Shown here piece after piece: positions 37,784 through 46,970 of a DNA stretch of 64,000 nucleotides (position 1 is the stretch's first letter; each line of letters starts with the position of its first letter). The notes below the pieces were generated by a model, which had not been told where the DNA came from, did not search any database, and saw only the letters and a list, made by a program, of their open reading frames with translations. A program made the position numbers and the translations under genes. Source of the stretch: Alphaproteobacteria bacterium (GTDB lineage Bacteria; Pseudomonadota; Alphaproteobacteria; ATCC43930; CGMCC-115725); the NCBI GenBank assembly GCA_028871455.1, contig JAGWNF010000018.1:1-64000 (forward strand). The letters run 5' to 3'.

Positions 37784-38392
37784 CTAGAGCAGCGCGGCGA
37801 TACGACGGCGCAGAGCGGGAACCAGCTTGCGTTGGAACCAGGGATTCTTCTTTTCCCACGCTGTCGTGCGCCAGGACGGATGCGGCAGCGGCAGAATGCC
37901 GTCCGGCGCCTCGCGCCAAGCTTTGACCGTCTCGGTCATGCTCTGCCGTTTCGTCTGTGGCAGGTAGTAGTCGATGGCATAGGAGCCGACCAGCAGCGTC
38001 AGTGCGACCGCCGGCCAGTGCGCCCGCACACGCGTGTGCCAGAGCGGCGCGCATTCCGGCCGCGGCGGCAGGTCGCCGCCCTTGGCGTCGCGACCGGGAT
38101 AGCAAAAGCCCATCGGCAGGATCGCGATGCGGCGCTCGTCGTAGAACGTCGCGCGGTCGATGCCGAGCCATGTGCGCAGGCGGTCACCGCTGCGGTCGTT
38201 GAACGACAAGCCGGTCTCATGCACCCGCGTGCCCGGCGCCTGGCTGATGATGAGCAGCCGCGCCGACGGCAGACCGCGCACCACCGGCCGCGGGCCCAAC
38301 GGCAGATGCGCGGCGCAGACGCGGCAGGCGCGCAGCTCGGCGAGCAATTGATCGATCGTCTCGGCTTTGGGTTTGAGTGCGGCGCGGGTCAC
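37784..38392 (-). CDS. Uracil-DNA glycosylase family protein
   Basis: A 202-residue protein of the UDG superfamily. RACRVCAAHLPLGPRPVV has a CxxC pair; LLIISQAPGTRVHETGLSFN matches motif A (GxxPGxxE-like, with SQAPGTRVHETG); and LPLPHPSWRTTAW matches motif B (HPS). These proteins excise uracil or related bases. It belongs to the branch seen in many proteobacteria as a UDG-like protein; the acidic water-activating residue is not obvious. Confidence 0.82.
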   Translation of the reverse strand: MTRAALKPKAETIDQLLAELRACRVCAAHLPLGPRPVVRGLPSARLLIISQAPGTRVHETGLSFNDRSGDRLRTWLGIDRATFYDERRIAILPMGFCYPGRDAKGGDLPPRPECAPLWHTRVRAHWPAVALTLLVGSYAIDYYLPQTKRQSMTETVKAWREAPDGILPLPHPSWRTTAWEKKNPWFQRKLVPALRRRIAALL

Positions 38393-38424
38393 GGAACGAT
38401 TTTAACCGAGGGCACAAAAGAAAG

Positions 38425-38451
38425 CGGCGCCTCTTGGCGGGCGCCGTCTTT
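38425..38451 (-). terminator. Probable terminator of the aldolase/SDR gene
   Basis: CGGCGCC (38425-38431) pairs with GGCGCCG (38440-38446). On the minus strand it is followed by a T-rich run (CTTTCTTTTG), so it probably stops transcripts from the gene ending at 38601. T-rich on both sides, it may work both ways. Confidence 0.6.
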
Positions 38452-38600
38452 CCGTCCTCGGGCCGCCCAAACCGGGTTTTAAAGCTGTGGGGCGAGACCT
38501 CCCTGCCTAAAGAGCAAAGGTCGTGCCGCACGAAAAATGCGTGTTATTCCAGTGCGTTAGGTTTGCGGTCGGCCGGCGTCTGTAAGGCTTTGCGACGGTG

Positions 38601-40658
38601 CTAACGCAACGCCGCGGCGATGTTGCCGCCATCGACCGTGGTGACGTCACCGGTCGTCTTGAGCGCGGTCGCGTGATAGAGGAACGCCGCCGCGACGTCC
38701 TCGGCGGTCACTTCGCGGCCCAGCAGATTGCCGCGCATATAGTCGTGTTCGCTGACACCGCGGGCGAGCGCCCGCGACGCGATCATGTCCGTGGTCAGCA
38801 GGCCGCCGCGCACGCGATCAGCGTTGACCGCGTTGGCGCGGATGCCGTCCTTGCCGTATTCCAGGGCATACTGGCGAACCAGCAGCAGCGTCGCCGCCTT
38901 GGGCAGACCATAGGGGCCGAAATCGAGGCCGGGGTTGATCGCCTGCTTCGAGACGTTGAACAATAGCGCGCCGCCGAAGCCCTGCGCGCGCATCACCTTG
39001 ACGGCGGCACGCGCCACCCGCTGGTGGGCGAAGAAGTTGAGCTCGAAGCTCTGGCGCAGCACCTGGTCGTCGACCTCGCCGACCGCGCCCTGCCATGCCG
39101 CGCCGGCGTTCGATACCACGATATCCACGCCACCAAAACGCGCGCAGCACGCGGCAAAGGCGGCGTGCACCGCGCCGTCGTCGGTTACGTCGCATTCGAT
39201 CCCGAGCGCGTCGAGCGATTGGACCAGCGGCTCGAGCGCCTTGCGGTCCTTGTCGAGCAGCGCGAGCTCGGCCCCCGCCGCGCGGAACGCGCGCGCGGTC
39301 GCCGCGCCGATGGCGCCGGCGGCGCCGGTGATCACCGCGATCTGGCCGACGAGCGGCTTCTCGACGGCCTTGCCGAGCTTGGCCTGTTCGAGCGACCAGT
39401 ATTCCATCTCGAACAGCTTGTCCTCGGGCAGCGATTCGAAGCGGCCGACCGCTTCCGCGTCGGTGATTACCGCGATCGCGTTCTCGGCAATGTCGGCGGC
39501 GACGATCGCTTCGCGCCGGCTGCGGCCCATGCCGAACAGGCCGAGACCCGGCACTAGGGCGACACGCGGCAGCGGATCGAGCGCGTGTTTGGGCGGATCG
39601 CAGCGCGCGTTATTGCGCGCGAAATAGGCGCGATAGCGCTCGACGAAGCCCTTGGCCGCGGTGACCGCGTCCCTGTGAAATTGCGCCAGGTTGGCGGCGT
39701 CGGGCGGCGGCACAAGCAGCGGCACGTTCTTGGTGCGGATGGTGTGGTCGGGCGTGACTACGCCGGCCTGGGAATAGCGCACGATTTCGCGGCCGTTGGC
39801 ATAGGCCAGGATCGCCGGCGAGGCACGGAACTCGAGAATCAGGCGGCGATAGGCGCCTTCGACCTTGTCGTCCTTGACGGCGCAGGTACCGCGCAGGATG
39901 GGCGCGACCTCGGCGACGCCGGCGAGGCGCGACGGCAAGTCGATCGCCGGAAAGATGCGGCGTGTGCCTTTCTTCCGGATATGCGCTTCGGCGGCGCCGA
40001 CCGCGGCGATCATCCGCTCGTACGCCTCGCGCGCGTCGGCGCCGAAGGTGAAGATGCCGTGCTTCACCAAGATGAGCCCTTCGATGCGAGGATCGTGCTC
40101 GAAGACACGCGCTGCCTTCTTGGCGAGGTCGAAGCCCGGCATGACGTAAGGCACGATACCGAAGCGGCCGTCGTAGACGTCGCGGCAGATTTTCTCGCCG
40201 TCCGGCTGATCCACGAGACTCAGCACCGCGTTGGCGTGGGTATGATCGACGAACCTGGCCGGCAGGAAGGCATGCAGCAGCGTCTCGACCGACGGATTGG
40301 GCGCGCCGGGATCGAGCAGGTTGGCCCGTTGGACGCGCACCATGTCCTCGTCGGCGAGACGGTCGAGCGCGCGCAGCTTGAGGAGCGGCGCGAGGCGCAC
40401 CGCCGGCAAGCCGGCGGGCTCGATATTCGCCATGTCCCAGCCGCTGCCCTTGACGCAGAGCGCGTCGACCTCCTCGCCGAGCAGATCGAGCACGCGCAGC
40501 TTGACCGAGGTATTGCCGCCGCCGTGCAGCACCAGCCGCGGATCGCGACCCAGGAGACGCGATGTATAGACGCGTAGCGCCAAATCCGGCGCGACTCCCT
40601 GTTGGGCGTAGCGCGTGACCATGGCTTCGGCTTCGGCGTCGTTCCAGCGGCTTTGCAT
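38601..40658 (-). CDS. Bifunctional class II aldolase/short-chain dehydrogenase
   Basis: A 685-residue fusion. The N-terminal half is a class II (zinc) aldolase: LVLHGGGNTSVKLR, KGSGWDMANIEPAG and the metal site DHTHANAVLSLVD. The C-terminal half (about residues 425-685) is an SDR: ITGAAGAIGAATARAF and the active-site YGLPKAA. The family is known from rhamnose-type pathways, where it splits rhamnulose 1-phosphate and oxidises the lactaldehyde; the substrate here is not shown. The ATG at 40658 is preferred, with a GGAG site. Divergent from a DapA-like lyase gene, which could be functionally linked. Confidence 0.88.
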   Translation of the reverse strand: MQSRWNDAEAEAMVTRYAQQGVAPDLALRVYTSRLLGRDPRLVLHGGGNTSVKLRVLDLLGEEVDALCVKGSGWDMANIEPAGLPAVRLAPLLKLRALDRLADEDMVRVQRANLLDPGAPNPSVETLLHAFLPARFVDHTHANAVLSLVDQPDGEKICRDVYDGRFGIVPYVMPGFDLAKKAARVFEHDPRIEGLILVKHGIFTFGADAREAYERMIAAVGAAEAHIRKKGTRRIFPAIDLPSRLAGVAEVAPILRGTCAVKDDKVEGAYRRLILEFRASPAILAYANGREIVRYSQAGVVTPDHTIRTKNVPLLVPPPDAANLAQFHRDAVTAAKGFVERYRAYFARNNARCDPPKHALDPLPRVALVPGLGLFGMGRSRREAIVAADIAENAIAVITDAEAVGRFESLPEDKLFEMEYWSLEQAKLGKAVEKPLVGQIAVITGAAGAIGAATARAFRAAGAELALLDKDRKALEPLVQSLDALGIECDVTDDGAVHAAFAACCARFGGVDIVVSNAGAAWQGAVGEVDDQVLRQSFELNFFAHQRVARAAVKVMRAQGFGGALLFNVSKQAINPGLDFGPYGLPKAATLLLVRQYALEYGKDGIRANAVNADRVRGGLLTTDMIASRALARGVSEHDYMRGNLLGREVTAEDVAAAFLYHATALKTTGDVTTVDGGNIAAALR

Positions 40659-40764
40659 CACTCGGCTCCGGCTGGCAGCATAGAACAACGATTCCGGAGC
40701 TGCGAGGGGTGGGATTTATTTCCACCGGCCTGCCGCCTAGAATGCGGCCAACCCGCGAGGAACC

Positions 40765-41688
40765 ATGGCCGATGCCCCGCGCGGCGTTTATGCCGCGATC
40801 CTGACGCCGTTCAACGCCAGTCTCGAGCCCGACCTCGGCGCCTTCGTCAATCACGGTCGCTGGCTCTTGGCCAATGGCTGCGACGGGTTGGTGCCGCTCG
40901 GCACCGCCGGCGAAGCGAACTCGCTGTCGCTGAAGCAGCGCATGCGCATCATCGAGACGGCACTGACCAAACTGCCGATCGGCCGCTGCATCATCGGCGC
41001 CGGCTCCTGCGCGCTCGCCGATGCGGTGCAGCTCGCGCGCGAGGCCACCAATGCCGGCGCGGCCGGCGTGCTGATGCTGCCGCCGTTCTACTACAAGGCG
41101 CCGAGCGAGGACGGAATCTACGCCTTCTTCGCCGGCGTGATCGAGCGCGTCGCCAATCCGCGGCTCAGGCTCTATCTCTATCACTTCCCGCGGCTCTCGG
41201 CGGTGCCGATCACCCCGACGCTGATCCGCCGCCTGCGGCGCAGCTTCGGCGACATCGTCGCCGGCCTCAAGGACAGCGGCGGCGACTGGAATTTCTCCGC
41301 CGCGCTGCTCGAGGAGTTTCCCGGCTTTGGCGTGTTCTCCGGCAGCGATCAGTATTTTCTTGCCAACCTGCGCGCCGGCGGCCCCGGCGCGATCTCGGCG
41401 TCGGTCAACGTCACCGCGCCCTTGGCGGCGCCGGTTTACCGGAACTGGCAGCAGCGCGACGCCGACACGCTCCAGGCGACGCTCACCGCCGTGCGCACGC
41501 TGTTCCGGGATTATCCGTTGGTCGCCGGCCTCAAGGAAACGCTGGCGTTCATCACCGGCAATCCGGCGTGGCGCAACATGCTGCCGCCCAACGTGCCGCT
41601 CGGACCGGCCGACGCCGCCAAGCTCAAGGCGAAGCTCGCCGAGCTGCCGGCGATGCAGCCGGTGATTGCCGCCGCCCGCGCGGCCTGA
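40765..41688 (+). CDS. Dihydrodipicolinate synthase (DapA) family aldolase/lyase
   Basis: A 307-residue TIM-barrel protein. PLGTAGEANSLSLKQRM is the pyruvate-carboxylate-binding loop, LYLYHFPRL has the catalytic tyrosine, and IVAGLKDSGGDWNF the Schiff-base lysine. Loop details differ from true DapA, so it may act on sugar acids or aldols. A GAGGA site precedes the ATG. Divergent from the aldolase/SDR gene. Confidence 0.88.
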   Translation: MADAPRGVYAAILTPFNASLEPDLGAFVNHGRWLLANGCDGLVPLGTAGEANSLSLKQRMRIIETALTKLPIGRCIIGAGSCALADAVQLAREATNAGAAGVLMLPPFYYKAPSEDGIYAFFAGVIERVANPRLRLYLYHFPRLSAVPITPTLIRRLRRSFGDIVAGLKDSGGDWNFSAALLEEFPGFGVFSGSDQYFLANLRAGGPGAISASVNVTAPLAAPVYRNWQQRDADTLQATLTAVRTLFRDYPLVAGLKETLAFITGNPAWRNMLPPNVPLGPADAAKLKAKLAELPAMQPVIAAARAA

Positions 41689-41697
41689 TCTGCGAGG

Positions 41698-44595
41698 CTA
41701 GTGCGCCTCGTCCCAGTGGCGCGCCATGCCGGTGTCGACCACCAACGGCACCGACAGTTCGACCGCCGGAAGGTGGGCGTTCTCCATGATCTCCTTCGCC
41801 ACGGCGGCAGTTTTCTCGGCTTCTTTCTCCGGCGCCTCGAACACCAGCTCATCGTGCACCTGGAGCAGCATCTTGGCCTTGAGGCCGGCGCGCTCGAGCG
41901 CCGGCGGAATCCGCCGCATCGCGCGCTTGATGATGTCGGCGGCGGCGCCCTGCAGCGGCGCGTTGATCGCCGCCCGCTCCGAGAAGCCCCGCCGCGCCGG
42001 AATCGGGTCCTTGATCCCCGGCACGTAGCAGCGCCGGCCGAACAGGGTCTCGACATAGCCGTTCTCGCGCGCGAACTCCTTGGTGCGGTCCATGTAGTTG
42101 CGGATGCCGGGGAAGCGGTCGAAATAGGCCTTGATGAACTTCGCCGCCTCGGCTTGCGGCACGTCGATCTGACGACCGAGACCGAAAGCGCTGATGCCGT
42201 AGAGGATGCCGAAATTGATCGCCTTGGCGCGGCGCCGCAGCATCGGATCCATGCCCTCGATCGGCACGCCGAAAACTTGGCTTGCGGTCATGGCATGGAT
42301 GTCGAGGCCCTCGTGGAACGCCTCTTTCAAAGGACCGATGTCCCCGACATGCGCCGCAAGGCGCAACTCGATCTGGCTGTAATCGGCCGAGATCAATAGG
42401 CAGCCCGGCGCGGCGATGAAGGCATGGCGAATCTTGCGGCCTTCCTCGGTGCGGATCGGGATGTTCTGCAGGTTGGGATCGCTCGAGGCGAGGCGGCCGG
42501 TCGCGGCGCCGGTCAGCGAATAGCTGGTATGGACGCGGCCGGTCGCCGAGTTGATCTCCTGCATCAGGGCGTCGGCATAGGTCGATTTGAGCTTCGCCAG
42601 CTCGCGCCATTCCAGCACCTTGGCCGGCAGCGGATGCGCCTCGGCCAGCTCCTCGAGCACGGCGGCGTCGGTCGAATGTGCGCCCGACTTGGTCTTGCGG
42701 CCGAACCGCTCGAGCTTGAGCTCGTCGAACAGCACCTTGCCCAGCTGCTGCGGCGAGCCGATATTGAACGGATGGCCGGCGAGCCTGTGGATTTCGGCTT
42801 CGTACTCGGCGATGCGGTGGGCGAAATCCTCGCTCAACCGCTTGAGCTCGTCGCGGTCGACCGTGATGCCGGCGCGCTCCATGCCGGCGACGACCGCCGG
42901 CAAAGGCCGTTCCACCGTCTCGTAGAAGGCGCAGCGATGCTCGGCGACGAGCCGCGGCTTCAGCAGACGATGGAGCCGCAGCGTGTAATCCGCATCCTCG
43001 GCGGCATAATCGCACGCGCGGTCGAGCGGTACGGCGGCGAAGCCGGTGTGATTCTTGCCGCTGCCGGCGACGTCTTTGTACTTGATCATGTCGTGGCCGA
43101 AATGGAGCTTGGCGAGCTCGTCGAGGCCATGGCCGTGCAGGCCGGCCTCGAGCACGAACGAGATCAGCATCGTGCAGTCGATCGGCGCGACGGCGATGCC
43201 GTAGCGACCGAAGACCTGCATGTCGTATTTGATGTTCTGGCCGATCTTGAGCACACCCGGATCCTCGAGCAGCGGCTTCAGGCGCTTCAGCGCCTGGTCG
43301 CGGACGATCTGCTTAGGCGCGGCGCCAGCACCAGCGAGGTCGAGCGCGCCCGGCGCCGCCGCGGTATGGCCGACCGGGATGTAGCAGGCTTCGCCCGGCT
43401 CGATCGCCAGCGAGATGCCGACGAGATCGGCGGCGACCGCATCGAGCGAGCTGGTCTCGGTGTCGACGGCGACCGCGCCCTTGGCGAAAGCGCGGGCGAT
43501 CCAGCCGTCGAGCACTGCGACGTCCTGCACCAGTACGTAATTCGGCTTGGCCGCCGCGAGCTGCGCGGCATCCACCGTCGCCGCCGGCATCGCTTCGTGA
43601 CTCGCGGACGGCCGCGGACCGTGGTCATCCGCCTTGCCCGGCGCCGGCGGCGCTTTTTCGCTGACGCCGAGCTTGCTCTGAACCCGCGCCAGCAGGGCGC
43701 GGAACCCCTGCTCCTGAAGGAATGACGTCACCTTGGCGGGATCGAGCGGCTGGACCGCCAGCGCGGACAACGGACAAGGCAGCGGCACGGCGTGGTCGAG
43801 TGTCACCAGCTTCTTCGATAGCCGCGCGTCGGCGGCGTGTTCGACAAGCGTGGCGCGGCGCTTCTCCTGCTTGATCTCGGAAGCGCGCTTGAGCAGCGTC
43901 TCGAGATCGCCGTACTGGTTGATGAGCTCGGCCGCCGTCTTGGCGCCGATGCCGGGCACGCCGGGCACGTTGTCGGAACTGTCACCCCAGAGCGCCAGCA
44001 CGTCCACGACCTTGTCGGGACCGACGCCGAATTTCTCGACCACTTCGGGCGCGCGGATCGGCCGGTCGCGCATCGCGTCGTAGAGCTCGACCTTGTCGGA
44101 GACGAGCTGCATCAGATCCTTGTCGGACGACACGACGGTGACGCGCGCGCCTTCGCGCACCGCCTCGTCGGCATAGGTCGCGATCAGATCGTCGGCCTCG
44201 TAGTCCGGCTGCTCGATGCGGCACAGGCTGAAGGCGTCGGTCGCGTCGCGCACCAGCTGGAACTGCGGCACGAGATCGTCGGGCGGCTCGGGCCGATGCG
44301 CCTTGTAATCCTCGTAGAGACGGTTGCGGAAGGTGGTGCGCGCCACGTCGAATACCACGGCGATGTGATCGGCATCGGTCTCGCTGACGAGCTTCAGGAT
44401 CATGTTGCAGAATCCCAACACGGCGCCGACTGGCGTCTTGTCCGGCCGCGTCAGCTTGGGCATGGCGAAATAGGCGCGGAAAATGAAGCCCGAGCCGTCG
44501 ATCAGGTAGACGTGCTGCGGCTTCGCCGCGACGGACGCAGGACTCGCTTTCTTGTTGTTGGCCTTGGGAACCGGCTTGGCGCGGGTGTTAGGCAT
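41698..44595 (-). CDS. polA: DNA polymerase I
   Basis: A 965-residue protein with a 5'-3' nuclease domain (HVYLIDGSGFIFRAYFAMPK at the start, EADDLIATYADEA), a 3'-5' exonuclease domain with intact VAVDTETSSLDAV and IGQNIKYDMQVF, and the polymerase domain (SADYSQIELRLAAHVG, RRAKAINFGILYGISAFGLG, QVHDELVFEAP). All three activities look intact. It fills gaps in replication and repair. Confidence 0.98.
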   Translation of the reverse strand: MPNTRAKPVPKANNKKASPASVAAKPQHVYLIDGSGFIFRAYFAMPKLTRPDKTPVGAVLGFCNMILKLVSETDADHIAVVFDVARTTFRNRLYEDYKAHRPEPPDDLVPQFQLVRDATDAFSLCRIEQPDYEADDLIATYADEAVREGARVTVVSSDKDLMQLVSDKVELYDAMRDRPIRAPEVVEKFGVGPDKVVDVLALWGDSSDNVPGVPGIGAKTAAELINQYGDLETLLKRASEIKQEKRRATLVEHAADARLSKKLVTLDHAVPLPCPLSALAVQPLDPAKVTSFLQEQGFRALLARVQSKLGVSEKAPPAPGKADDHGPRPSASHEAMPAATVDAAQLAAAKPNYVLVQDVAVLDGWIARAFAKGAVAVDTETSSLDAVAADLVGISLAIEPGEACYIPVGHTAAAPGALDLAGAGAAPKQIVRDQALKRLKPLLEDPGVLKIGQNIKYDMQVFGRYGIAVAPIDCTMLISFVLEAGLHGHGLDELAKLHFGHDMIKYKDVAGSGKNHTGFAAVPLDRACDYAAEDADYTLRLHRLLKPRLVAEHRCAFYETVERPLPAVVAGMERAGITVDRDELKRLSEDFAHRIAEYEAEIHRLAGHPFNIGSPQQLGKVLFDELKLERFGRKTKSGAHSTDAAVLEELAEAHPLPAKVLEWRELAKLKSTYADALMQEINSATGRVHTSYSLTGAATGRLASSDPNLQNIPIRTEEGRKIRHAFIAAPGCLLISADYSQIELRLAAHVGDIGPLKEAFHEGLDIHAMTASQVFGVPIEGMDPMLRRRAKAINFGILYGISAFGLGRQIDVPQAEAAKFIKAYFDRFPGIRNYMDRTKEFARENGYVETLFGRRCYVPGIKDPIPARRGFSERAAINAPLQGAAADIIKRAMRRIPPALERAGLKAKMLLQVHDELVFEAPEKEAEKTAAVAKEIMENAHLPAVELSVPLVVDTGMARHWDEAH

Positions 44596-44691
44596 CTCTC
44601 GATCCGGTTGCGCAACTCGAACGAATTGTCGCGCTCAGACCCCCGGCGGTCCAGCGCGGCCTCTTTTGGGGCGACGACGATGACGAGGACG

Positions 44692-44904
44692 CTACGCCGT
44701 CTTGCTGGTCTGGTTCGGCGGATATTCCGCCGGCACGCCGCGTTTGACAAAGAGGCGCGAGCAGTACGGGCATTCGACGCGGCCGGCCGGACCGAGGTTG
44801 AGATAGACCTTGGGATGGCCGCCGACCAGCCCGCCGCCCGCGCCGGCGCAGGCGACCCTGTCGGTCTCCACGGTGATGGTCTCGAAAGGCTTGATCTCCG
44901 CCAT
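44692..44904 (-). CDS. NDUFS6-like zinc finger protein (zf-CHCC)
   Basis: A 70-residue protein. The pattern C-x8-GHP-x(14)-CPYCSR places zinc ligands at a cysteine, a histidine and two cysteines (VACAGAGGGLVGGHPKVYLN, then ECPYCSRLFV). This is the alphaproteobacterial relative of mitochondrial complex I subunit NDUFS6. Divergent from the ABC ATPase gene by about 60 bases. Confidence 0.9.
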   Translation of the reverse strand: MAEIKPFETITVETDRVACAGAGGGLVGGHPKVYLNLGPAGRVECPYCSRLFVKRGVPAEYPPNQTSKTA

Positions 44905-44966
44905 GGCGCCGTCGCTCGATTGACCCGATTGCAGTGCCGATGATACGGATTACGCCGGTACAATCA

Positions 44967-45932
44967 ATGACCAGCCGCAACGCGTTCGCGAGCGTACCGC
45001 CCGGCCAGGCGGTCGAAATCAAGGGCCTGACCAAGTTCTACGGCAGCAACGGCCGCGGCAAGGCCGCGCTCGATCACGTTGACCTGACGATCCCGCGCGG
45101 CGTCATTTTCGGCCTGCTCGGGCCCAATGGCGCCGGCAAGTCGACGCTGATCAACATCCTGGCCGGTCTCGTGATCAAGACGGCGGGCAGCGCGAAGGTC
45201 TGGGGCATCGATATCGACGAGGATCCGCGCAACGCCCGTGCCGCGATCGGCGTGGTGCCGCAGGAACTCAATCTCGACTCGTTCTTCGCGCCGCGCGAGC
45301 TCCTGGACGTGCAGGCTGGCCTTTATGGCGTGCCGAAGAACGAGCGCCGCACCGGCGAGCTGCTCGAGCTCGTAGGATTGACCGACAAGGCCGACGCGCC
45401 GGCGCGTACGCTCTCTGGCGGTATGCGGCGGCGGCTGATGATGGCCAAGGCGATGGTGCATTCGCCGCCGGTGCTGGTGCTGGACGAGCCGACGGCCGGC
45501 GTCGATGTCGAGCTGCGGCTGCAGCTCTGGGCGACGGTGCGCGAGCTGGCCGCGGCCGGCACGACGGTGCTGCTGACGACGCATTACCTCGAAGAGGCCG
45601 AGGAGCTGTGCCGCGCCATTGCGATCATCGATTCCGGCCGCTTGGTCGCCTGCGACGAGACCCAGGCGCTGGTGCGCAAGGTCGATGAAAAGAAGCTCTG
45701 CCTGACCCTGACGACGCCGGTGAGCGAGCTGCCGCCGGCGCTGCGGACGATGGGGCTGGTGCTCGAAGCGCCCGACCGCGTGGTCTTCCACTACAAGCCG
45801 AGCCACGCGCAGGTCGGCGAGGTGCTGGCCGCGGTCGCCGCCGCCGGACTTGCCATCCGCGACGTTTCGAGCGAGGAAACCGATCTCGAGGACATCTTCC
45901 TGCGCCTCATCCGGCCGGGAACGGCGTCGTGA
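44967..45932 (+). CDS. ABC transporter ATP-binding protein (ABC-2 type), orphan
   Basis: A 321-residue ATPase with Walker A GLLGPNGAGKSTLINILAGL, signature TLSGGMRRRLMMAKAM, Walker B VLVLDEPTAGVD and a C-terminal regulatory extension. It resembles the ATPases of ABC-2 exporters (NodI/DrrA/YadG-like). Its permease normally follows directly, but the next gene is a hydrolase overlapping by four bases, so no partner is visible here. Confidence 0.88.
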   Translation: MTSRNAFASVPPGQAVEIKGLTKFYGSNGRGKAALDHVDLTIPRGVIFGLLGPNGAGKSTLINILAGLVIKTAGSAKVWGIDIDEDPRNARAAIGVVPQELNLDSFFAPRELLDVQAGLYGVPKNERRTGELLELVGLTDKADAPARTLSGGMRRRLMMAKAMVHSPPVLVLDEPTAGVDVELRLQLWATVRELAAAGTTVLLTTHYLEEAEELCRAIAIIDSGRLVACDETQALVRKVDEKKLCLTLTTPVSELPPALRTMGLVLEAPDRVVFHYKPSHAQVGEVLAAVAAAGLAIRDVSSEETDLEDIFLRLIRPGTAS

Positions 45933-46948
45933 CGCTGCGTTCCGGCTGCGTCGCGGCCCTAGCACTGGCGATGTCCATGACGGGTTGCGCTGGAGTGCCT
46001 GACGTGCCGCCGCATGCTCCCGACATCGTGACGCCCGCGCTGCACGGCGATTTCCTGCGCGCCGACGACGACGTTCAGCTGCCGCTCTACACATGGCTGC
46101 CGGCGGGAAAACCGATCGCGGTGATGCTCTACGTTCACGGCTTCAACGATTACGCGCACGGCGTCGAAGAGTCGGCCAAAGCCTTCGCCAAGGACGGCAT
46201 CGCCACCTTCGCCTACGACCAGCGCGGCTTTGGCCGCACGCCGGACCGCGGCGGCTGGGCTGGCGCTTGGCGCATGACGCAGGACATGGCGGAGGCGAGC
46301 CGGCTGGTGCACGCGCGTTATCCCGGCGTGCCGCTGTTCATCCTCGGCGAGAGCATGGGTGCCGCCGTCGCCATCGTCGGCGCCACCGGCGCGGCGGGGG
46401 CGGAGAAGCCAATCGCCGACGGCTACATCCTGCTGGCGCCGGCGGTGTGGGGTCGCGGTGAGATGAACATCTTTGAGCGCGGCGCCCTCTGGTTTGCCGA
46501 TACGTTCATGCCGGCCGCGACCTTCACCGGCCAGAGCCTCCACATCATGGCGTCGGACAACATCGAGATGCTGCGCCAGCTGGCGCGCGATCCGCTGTTC
46601 ATCAAGGCGACACGCGCCGGCACCATCGAAGGCCTGGTCAATTTGATGACGCTGGCGCAGAACGCCGCGCCGGTATTCGACGAGCGGGCGCTCATCATGT
46701 ACGGCGCGCACGACGAGCTGATTCCGCCGCGTGCGGTGAAGCGCTTCCTGGCGCGGCTGCCGTTCGTGCCGCCCGGCCGCCGCCGCATCGCCTACTACCG
46801 CAATGGCTGGCACATGCTGGCGCGCGACCTCGAGGCGCCGCTGGTGATCCGCGACATGGAGAGCTGGATGGCCGATCCGGCGGTGCCGCTGCCATCGGGC
46901 GCCGACCGGGATCTCCCGCCGGGATTCGGCGACCAGGCCTGGGGCTGA
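45929..46948 (+). CDS. Lipoprotein alpha/beta hydrolase (monoacylglycerol lipase-like)
   Basis: A 339-residue protein with a signal peptide ending in a lipobox (MSMTGC, C20), so probably tethered in the envelope. The nucleophile elbow is ILGESMGAAVAI, and the later GAHDELIPP and NGWHMLARD supply the acid and histidine. The lid region and FNDYAHGVEESAKAF match the lysophospholipase/monoglyceride lipase family. GTG start overlapping the ABC ATPase stop. Confidence 0.85.
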   Translation: MTLRSGCVAALALAMSMTGCAGVPDVPPHAPDIVTPALHGDFLRADDDVQLPLYTWLPAGKPIAVMLYVHGFNDYAHGVEESAKAFAKDGIATFAYDQRGFGRTPDRGGWAGAWRMTQDMAEASRLVHARYPGVPLFILGESMGAAVAIVGATGAAGAEKPIADGYILLAPAVWGRGEMNIFERGALWFADTFMPAATFTGQSLHIMASDNIEMLRQLARDPLFIKATRAGTIEGLVNLMTLAQNAAPVFDERALIMYGAHDELIPPRAVKRFLARLPFVPPGRRRIAYYRNGWHMLARDLEAPLVIRDMESWMADPAVPLPSGADRDLPPGFGDQAWG

Positions 46949-46970
46949 GCGTCGGCGCGGCCCAGCCGGC

